DNA of 64,000 nt, taken from Microbacterium maritypicum. Lineage in GTDB: Bacteria > Actinomycetota > Actinomycetes > Actinomycetales > Microbacteriaceae. Below are positions 59,155-64,000 of this stretch, in pieces. How positions within the stretch are numbered: the stretch's first letter is position 1; every line of letters begins with the position of its first letter. Both the position numbers and the translations under genes were made by a program. Under the pieces are notes generated by a model. The model was not told where the DNA came from, did not search any database, and saw only the letters and a list, made by a program, of their open reading frames with translations. The stretch covers positions 186,001-250,000 of the forward strand of contig NZ_CP168030.1 in assembly GCF_041529975.1 (NCBI RefSeq), in the 5' to 3' direction.

Positions 59155-61410
59155 ATGAGCAATCGGACGAGGCACGATGTCGACGTCGCCGTCATCGGCG
59201 GTGGGCTCGCCGGTGTCGCGGCAGCGATCGCTGCGGCGCGCAACGGAGGGACCGTGGCGCTGGTGCAGGATCGTCCGGTGCTCGGAGGGAACTCGAGCAG
59301 CGAGGTGCGGGTCTGGGTCTGCGGTGCGACGGCGACGGGGCATCATCGCTTCGCGCGCGAGACGGGGATCATCGGTGAGCTCTATGTCGAGAACGAGTAC
59401 CGCAATCCGCTCGGCAACCCGTACTACTGGGACCTCGTCGTGCTCGATGCCGTGAAGGCGGAGCCGCGCATCACCCTGCTGCTGAACACACACATCACCG
59501 AGGTGCAGATGCACGGAGACCGGATCTCGTCGGTGGGCGGGATCGTGCTGGGATCGGAGGGCGAGGTCACTGTGGCCGCGCACACCTTCGTGGATGCCAC
59601 CGGCGACGGATCCGTGGCGGCCCGGGCCGGTGCTCGGACGCGACTCGGCCGGGAGGCGAGTGCAGCTTTCGGTGAGGATCTGGCACCGGAGGAAGAGGAC
59701 GAGCTCACGCTGGGCAGCACGCTGCTGTTCTACACCCGCAAGGAGTCCGAACCGGTGCCGTTCGTGCCGCCGGCGTTCGCGATAGACCTCGCAGCCACGA
59801 CGATCCCGGAGAGCCGGGTGCTTCGCACGGGTGACAACGGAGCCGACTACTGGTGGATCGAATGGGGCGGCGAGCTGGACATCGTCGCCGACAACGAGCG
59901 GATCAGGGACGAGCTGTGGGCGGTCATCTACGGCATCTGGGATCACATCAAGAACTCCGGACGCTTCCCGGATGCCGAGAACCTCACTCTCGAGTGGGTC
60001 GGGTCGGTTCCGGGCAAGCGGGAGTATCGCCGGATCATCGGTGCGCACACCATGACGCAGGAGGATGTCGTCTCGGCGACGCGCAAGGCGGACGCCATCG
60101 GATTCGGCGGGTGGTCGATCGACCTCCACCCCTCGAAGGGCGTGTACGAGCCTCGGTCCGCCGCTCAGCAGATCTACCCGAGCGGCACCTACGACATCCC
60201 CTTCGGCATCCTGCGCTCCATCGATGTCGGCAATCTGCTGATGGCCGGCCGCAACGTGAGCGCGACGCACATCGCCTTCGGGTCGCTGCGCGTGATGGCG
60301 ACGTGCGCGGTGATGGGTGAGGCCGCTGGAACCGCAGCGGCTCTGTGTGCCGCGTCGAACTGGACTCCGGAGGAGCTTCACGACGCGCACATCCGAACCC
60401 TGCAGCGCCAGTTGGTGCGACAAGATGCCGCGCTCATCGGCGTGCAGGACGACGACCCCGCCAATCTCGCTCTGCAGGCGTCGGTGACGGCGACGTCGGA
60501 ACTCCGGTGGGATCAGCTCGACGATCCGAGTTCCTCGCTCCCTCTCACCGACGACACCGCCTTCCTGATTCCGCGAGGGCAGTCGGGGCCGGTGCAGGTG
60601 CACCTCTCGTGCGAGGAGGCCGCCACCGTCTCGTGGGCGGTGTTCGAGACTCCCGACGGTCGCACCTATTTCCCGGAGGTGCCGCTCGACTCCGGGAGCA
60701 TCGAGCTTCCCGCCGGGCACGCCGGGTGGGTGGCGTTGACGGATGAGCTCCCGGTCGGCGAGGGTCCGGAGGCGTCGACGGTCATCGTCCTCGAAGCGAT
60801 TCCGGGCGTGCGGTGGGGGAGCAGCGGTCAGTACCTGTTCGGCGCGGTCTCGATGACGCGTCGCGGCACCGACCACGTCGACGAGATCGACGCCCATCTC
60901 GTCGCCGATCGACCGGACGACGTGGTGCGGTGGGGGATCAAGAAGCTGTCGCGTGTTCGGCTTGCCATGCGATGCGAGGGTGCCGTCGTGGGCCTGGAAG
61001 CGGCCAACGTCGTCGGGGGATACGGGCGCCCGTACGGCGGGCCGCGGATGTGGTCGTCGCGTCCGCGACGAGATCTGGTCGCGGGGGACCCGGAGATCCT
61101 CACGCTCGAGTGGGAGCGCGAGGTCCAGGCGTCGGAGGTACGCGTCGTGTTCAACGACGATGTCAATGCCTACGTGAACAATCTCCACTATGTCCGGAGT
61201 GAGCACCGGATACCGCCCGAGATCGTCGCCGACTTCGATCTCGAAGCATTCGTGGATGGGCACTGGCGTACCCTCGGCACGGTGCGGGACAATCGTCGAC
61301 GTCACCGAACCGTGGCGTTCGAACCCGTCGCGACGGCGCGGATCCGGCTCGTCTGCCACCGCACGAACGGCTCCGACCTGGTCCAGGTGGGCCAGGTGCG
61401 GGTGTACTGA
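59155..61410 (+). CDS. FAD-dependent oxidoreductase with C-terminal beta-sandwich
   Basis: 751 residues from ATG 59155 behind GGAAGAGG. N-terminal FAD domain: VAVIGGGLAGVAAAIAAARNG near 11-31, GGNSSSEVRVWVCG near 44 (the GGxSSG-like second motif of the FAD_oxidored family), VDATGDGSVAARAGA near 145, GNLLMAGRNVSATHIAFGSLRV near 360 and CAVMGEAAGTAAAL. Residues about 440-751 form a beta-sandwich tail with YGGP and HRTVAFEPVATARIRLVCHRTNG, resembling F5/8-type discoidin modules. No signal peptide is seen. It may oxidise an oligosaccharide or unsaturated uronide from lyase action. Substrate not known. Confidence 0.75.
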   Translation: MSNRTRHDVDVAVIGGGLAGVAAAIAAARNGGTVALVQDRPVLGGNSSSEVRVWVCGATATGHHRFARETGIIGELYVENEYRNPLGNPYYWDLVVLDAVKAEPRITLLLNTHITEVQMHGDRISSVGGIVLGSEGEVTVAAHTFVDATGDGSVAARAGARTRLGREASAAFGEDLAPEEEDELTLGSTLLFYTRKESEPVPFVPPAFAIDLAATTIPESRVLRTGDNGADYWWIEWGGELDIVADNERIRDELWAVIYGIWDHIKNSGRFPDAENLTLEWVGSVPGKREYRRIIGAHTMTQEDVVSATRKADAIGFGGWSIDLHPSKGVYEPRSAAQQIYPSGTYDIPFGILRSIDVGNLLMAGRNVSATHIAFGSLRVMATCAVMGEAAGTAAALCAASNWTPEELHDAHIRTLQRQLVRQDAALIGVQDDDPANLALQASVTATSELRWDQLDDPSSSLPLTDDTAFLIPRGQSGPVQVHLSCEEAATVSWAVFETPDGRTYFPEVPLDSGSIELPAGHAGWVALTDELPVGEGPEASTVIVLEAIPGVRWGSSGQYLFGAVSMTRRGTDHVDEIDAHLVADRPDDVVRWGIKKLSRVRLAMRCEGAVVGLEAANVVGGYGRPYGGPRMWSSRPRRDLVAGDPEILTLEWEREVQASEVRVVFNDDVNAYVNNLHYVRSEHRIPPEIVADFDLEAFVDGHWRTLGTVRDNRRRHRTVAFEPVATARIRLVCHRTNGSDLVQVGQVRVY

Positions 61411-61421
61411 TCGGAAGAGCA

Positions 61422-62534
61422 ATGACAGCAGTGCATCCCACCCCGTCCGGCCTCACGCCTCGTGCGCTCAAGTTCGAAGCGCTCGCGCAGGAGCTTCGTA
61501 GAGGGATCGCGGCCGGCAGTTGGCCGCTGGGCAGCCTTCTGCCGACCGAGAAGCAGCTCGTCGAGTCCACGGGCTACTCGCTCAGCACCGTGCGGCGGGC
61601 TGTCGACGTCCTGGTCGACGAAGGGCTGATCCTTCGCCGCCAAGGGTCCGGCATGTACGTGTCGAGTGCCTCCAGGCAGCGAACCGAACAGCGCACGATC
61701 GGCGTGCTGATTCCCGACACCCGGCTCTACTTCCCGACCGTCCTGCAGGGTATCGAGGCGGGCCTCTCGGGCTCGGGAACCTCCATCGCTCTCGCGACCT
61801 CCCAGTACGACTCGCGCGTCGAGCAGGAAGCGATCGCCCGGTTCGTCGAGTCCGGCGTCGATGGTCTGCTGATCACGCCCATCATCTCGGACGATGCCGA
61901 TCCCGGCGCCCTGCTCCGCCGGCTGGAGAGCATTCCGATACCGGTGGTGATGCTGGAGAGACGTATCCGGAGCCTGGGCTATTTCGATCCGACCGAGTAC
62001 GTCTGCTCGAATCATGAGGCCGGGGCGTTCGAGGGGGTCTCGCACCTGCACCGACTCGGCCACCGCCGGATCGCGCTGGCGTTGCGAGCTGATTCCGCTC
62101 CGTCGTCCGGAGTCCGCCGCGGGTATGAGGCATCCGTCCCGCACCTGGAGGGCATGGTGAGCACGATCGTCTCGAGGACGAGCGCGGAGTGGTTGCAGAC
62201 GCACGCGGACGATGTGCTCCAGGAGATGGTTGATGGCAGCTGCACCGCGGCCCTCGTCTTCGGTGATCGCGAGGCCACGCTCCTCGAGGTCGCTGCGCAG
62301 CGTCGGGGGCTGCGTGTGCCCGAGGATCTCGCCATCGTCTCCTATGACGACGAAGTGGCCGACGTCGCCCCGGTGCCACTGACAGCCGTGTCGCCGGCCA
62401 AGCACCGCATCGGGCGGATGGCCGCGGCGCTCCTGCTCACGCGGATCACCGAGGGAGATCAGTCGCCGGTACAGCAGATCTCGATCGTGCCGAGGCTGAC
62501 GATCCGCGATTCCTGCGGCGCCCGATCCCGCTAG
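61422..62534 (+). CDS. GntR/LacI hybrid transcriptional regulator (AraR-like)
   Basis: 370 residues. Residues about 17-80 are a GntR winged helix (EALAQELRRGIAAGSWPLG, LPTEKQLVESTGYSLSTVRRAV, LILRRQGSGMYV). From about 92 a LacI-type periplasmic-binding domain follows (IGVLIPDTRLYFPTVLQGIE, GVDGLLITPI, HLHRLGHRRIALALR, PEDLAIVSYDDEVADV). AraR of Bacillus has the same fold order and senses arabinose. It probably senses a sugar released by the lyase and controls the GAATCAA-type sites at 54767. Placed last in the operon, 12 bases after the oxidoreductase stop. Confidence 0.83.
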   Translation: MTAVHPTPSGLTPRALKFEALAQELRRGIAAGSWPLGSLLPTEKQLVESTGYSLSTVRRAVDVLVDEGLILRRQGSGMYVSSASRQRTEQRTIGVLIPDTRLYFPTVLQGIEAGLSGSGTSIALATSQYDSRVEQEAIARFVESGVDGLLITPIISDDADPGALLRRLESIPIPVVMLERRIRSLGYFDPTEYVCSNHEAGAFEGVSHLHRLGHRRIALALRADSAPSSGVRRGYEASVPHLEGMVSTIVSRTSAEWLQTHADDVLQEMVDGSCTAALVFGDREATLLEVAAQRRGLRVPEDLAIVSYDDEVADVAPVPLTAVSPAKHRIGRMAAALLLTRITEGDQSPVQQISIVPRLTIRDSCGARSR

Positions 62535-62547
62535 ACCCGCGCCCCGC

Positions 62548-63396
62548 TCAGCCGGCGAACAGCGTGACCGGCAGCCCGCGCACTCCGGGCTGCACGGCGA
62601 ACACCGAACCCGCCTCGGTGCCGTGGTCGTCGGGGAGGCCCTGCGCTGACGTCGTGATGTAGAGCGTGTCGAGGTCGTCGCCGCCGAACGTGCACGCCGA
62701 CACCTGCGGCACGGGGAGCTCGATCGTCTGCACGAGCGCTCCGGTCGCGTCGTAGCCGTGCACGGCACTGCCGCCCCAGAGGGCCACCCACACGCTGCCG
62801 TCTGCGGCGACCGTCAGTCCGTCCGGGGACCCGTGCTCCTCGGGGATCGAGACGAATGCCCGCCGTCCGCGCAGCTCACCCTCGGCCACGTCGAAAACGT
62901 CGATGCGGTGGGTGGCGGTGTCGACGTAGTAGGCGCGGCGGCCGTCGGGCGAGAAGCCGATGCCGTTCGAGATCGTCGCCCGAGGCAGCACAGTCGAGAC
63001 CGCGAGCTCCGCGTCGAGCCGCAGCACGAATCCGCCGTCCGGTGCGGCGTCGTAGGCCATGGAACCTGCGAGCAGGCGACCGCGCGGGTCGCAGCATCCG
63101 TCGTTCATGCGCACGTGCGGATCTTCATGCAGGGTCGCCACGGCGCGCGTCTCGCCGTCGACGTCATCAGCGAGGTAGAGCGTGCGGGCGCCGACCGCCA
63201 CCAGGCCGCCGTTGGTGCGCGGTCGCGCGAAGGCCAGGTACTCGTCGTCGATGTGCTGCCGCGTCACGCCGTCGGTGCCCAGCGTCAGCAGATCGCCGGC
63301 CTCCCCGTCGACCCACCGCAGTCCACCCCAGCCCGGCCACCACACGGGACCTTCGGCGTGACGGGCGACGGGACCGGTGACGTTCTCCGGGGTCAT
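62548..63396 (-). CDS. SMP-30/gluconolactonase-family protein
   Basis: 282 residues, a six-bladed propeller. AEGPVWWPGWGGLRWVD near 14-30 gives the metal-binding Glu. RMNDGCCDPRGRLLAGSM near 95 has the Asn-Asp and Asp, ISNGIGFSPDGRRAYYVDT near 141 the N-G-x-x-x-S-P-D-x-x-x-x-Y, and GSPDGLTVAADGSVWVALWGG near 188 the active-site Asp. Relatives open aldonolactones, which would supply the missing lactonase step for the aldonate pathway, but it lies in a different unit. It overlaps the downstream spermidine-synthase-like gene (ATGA) and they are co-transcribed. Confidence 0.83.
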   Translation of the reverse strand: MTPENVTGPVARHAEGPVWWPGWGGLRWVDGEAGDLLTLGTDGVTRQHIDDEYLAFARPRTNGGLVAVGARTLYLADDVDGETRAVATLHEDPHVRMNDGCCDPRGRLLAGSMAYDAAPDGGFVLRLDAELAVSTVLPRATISNGIGFSPDGRRAYYVDTATHRIDVFDVAEGELRGRRAFVSIPEEHGSPDGLTVAADGSVWVALWGGSAVHGYDATGALVQTIELPVPQVSACTFGGDDLDTLYITTSAQGLPDDHGTEAGSVFAVQPGVRGLPVTLFAG

Positions 63397-64000
63397 GCTT
63401 CCTCTCTCGGCTGGGTGCGCCCGGCGGCGTCGAGCGACACGGAGCCCGCTCCACGACTGCGCGCGACGTACACGGTGTTCGACGAGACCCCGTCGGTCAC
63501 GGGATTGTCGAAATCGACGATGTGGGCGACGGCGTCATCGAACACGGCGTTCAGCTCGACCATGAACTCGTCGTCGGGCGGATCATCCGACCACAGGGCG
63601 AAGACCCCGCCCGCGGCGAGATGACGGTCGAGCGCACGCAGACCGGCGGCGTCGTAGAGGTCGGCGTGCGTCGGGTCGAGCTGGTGGCGCGGAGAGTGGT
63701 CGACGTCCAGGAGGATGGCCGAATACCCGCGGTGCCCCTCAGCGGGTGCCGACCGCATGACGGCGAAGAAGTCGTCCTCGACCAGACTCGTACGCGCATC
63801 CTCGACGAGTTCCGCCGACGCGGGCAGGAGCTTGCGCTCGTGCCAGCCGATCACGGCGCCCAGTCGATCGATCACCGTGAGCGATGCCACCCGCGCATCG
63901 CGCAGCGCCGCGACGGCGGTGTAGCCGAGCCCGAGCCCGCCGACCAGGACCGAGAGGTCGTCGCCGACCACCGCGGCGAGCCCCAGATTCGCGAGCTCTT
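63393..64000 (-). CDS. spermidine synthase-like methyltransferase-fold protein, C-terminal part
   Basis: The reverse frame runs in from the window edge (first full codon 63998) and ends at 63393, giving about 202 residues of the C-terminal part. The Rossmann motif VLVGGLGLGYTAVAAL near the window edge is the nucleotide-binding loop. LTVIDRLGAVIGWH is the next strand with acidic residue, and AILLDVDHSPRHQL the strand-4 D-x-D, followed by GGVFALWSDDPP. Spermidine synthases and their methyltransferase-like relatives share this layout. No polyamine gene is near. The N-terminal domain lies outside the window. Confidence 0.65.
   Translation of the reverse strand, partial: ELANLGLAAVVGDDLSVLVGGLGLGYTAVAALRDARVASLTVIDRLGAVIGWHERKLLPASAELVEDARTSLVEDDFFAVMRSAPAEGHRGYSAILLDVDHSPRHQLDPTHADLYDAAGLRALDRHLAAGGVFALWSDDPPDDEFMVELNAVFDDAVAHIVDFDNPVTDGVSSNTVYVARSRGAGSVSLDAAGRTQPREEA

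Noticed and set aside
1..64000. CRISPR arrays, prophage, integrases or insertion sequences
   Set aside because: No regularly spaced repeat array, transposase or phage structural gene is seen. The repeats found are palindromic intergenic elements and simple tandem repeats.

Overview
The window looks like a chromosomal segment of a high-GC Gram-positive actinobacterium, most likely a Microbacterium or close Microbacteriaceae relative. This is inferred from the very high GC in third codon positions, many GTG starts, Tat-type and lipobox signals, LPxTG and SipW-type cell-surface logic, and dense sugar-uptake operons. I see no rRNA, tRNA, CRISPR array, prophage or transposase gene.

Layout. 0-5.8 kb: start of a reverse-strand SGNH hydrolase, a UDP-GlcNAc 2-epimerase broken by an in-frame amber codon, a processive family 2 glycosyltransferase, an exosortase-like membrane protein that seems to lack its catalytic Cys and His, a Cmx/CmrA-like drug exporter and two small hypothetical genes. 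5.8-7.9 kb: a lipoprotein and a CorA-type metal channel, with a possible 22-residue upstream peptide. 8.2-12.7 kb: a four-gene surface operon with two secreted proteins carrying SipW-type signal regions, an ER-type signal peptidase fused in one reading frame to a second exported domain ending in an LPPTG sorting signal, and an RCC1-type propeller protein. 12.7-15.7 kb: an SDR, an ECF sigma factor with a coupled membrane-anchored partner, and a small membrane protein.

15.8-31.5 kb: a large divergent catabolic locus around a ROK repressor. The reverse arm holds the repressor, two Gfo/Idh/MocA dehydrogenases, a class III aminotransferase and two amidohydrolase-like proteins, all start/stop coupled. 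The forward arm holds a CUT1 sugar ABC transporter without ATPase, a Rossmann epimerase-like protein, a DapA-type aldolase/dehydratase, a 2-hydroxyacid dehydrogenase-like protein, a GNAT and a Tat-exported beta-helix protein. An amino-acid permease follows, bracketed by two near-identical repeats of about 83 bp.

33.5-52.1 kb: a second catabolic system, probably a regulon of the FCD-type GntR repressor at 34.4-35.05 kb. Five copies of a palindrome, TGCTATAGCA or one base off, lie upstream of that repressor, a peptide/oligosaccharide-type ABC operon (with a second beta-helix protein and a ceramidase-like hydrolase), an SDR plus mandelate-racemase-type dehydratase pair, a second SDR pair, and a hydroxyacid dehydrogenase plus FAH-family hydrolase. 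The enzyme set matches the logic of non-phosphorylative (diketo-hydrolase) aldonate degradation. Unrelated genes (zinc-ribbon nuclease, dinB, a Phd/RelE toxin-antitoxin pair) split the regulon at 46-49 kb.

52.2-62.5 kb: a third polysaccharide locus with a Tat-exported family 8 polysaccharide lyase, a second CUT1 transporter without ATPase, a hydroxyacid dehydrogenase, a large FAD oxidoreductase and a GntR/LacI hybrid regulator. The window ends with an SMP-30-type lactonase and a truncated spermidine-synthase-like gene. At least four long intergenic palindromes with a related arm architecture are scattered between genes.
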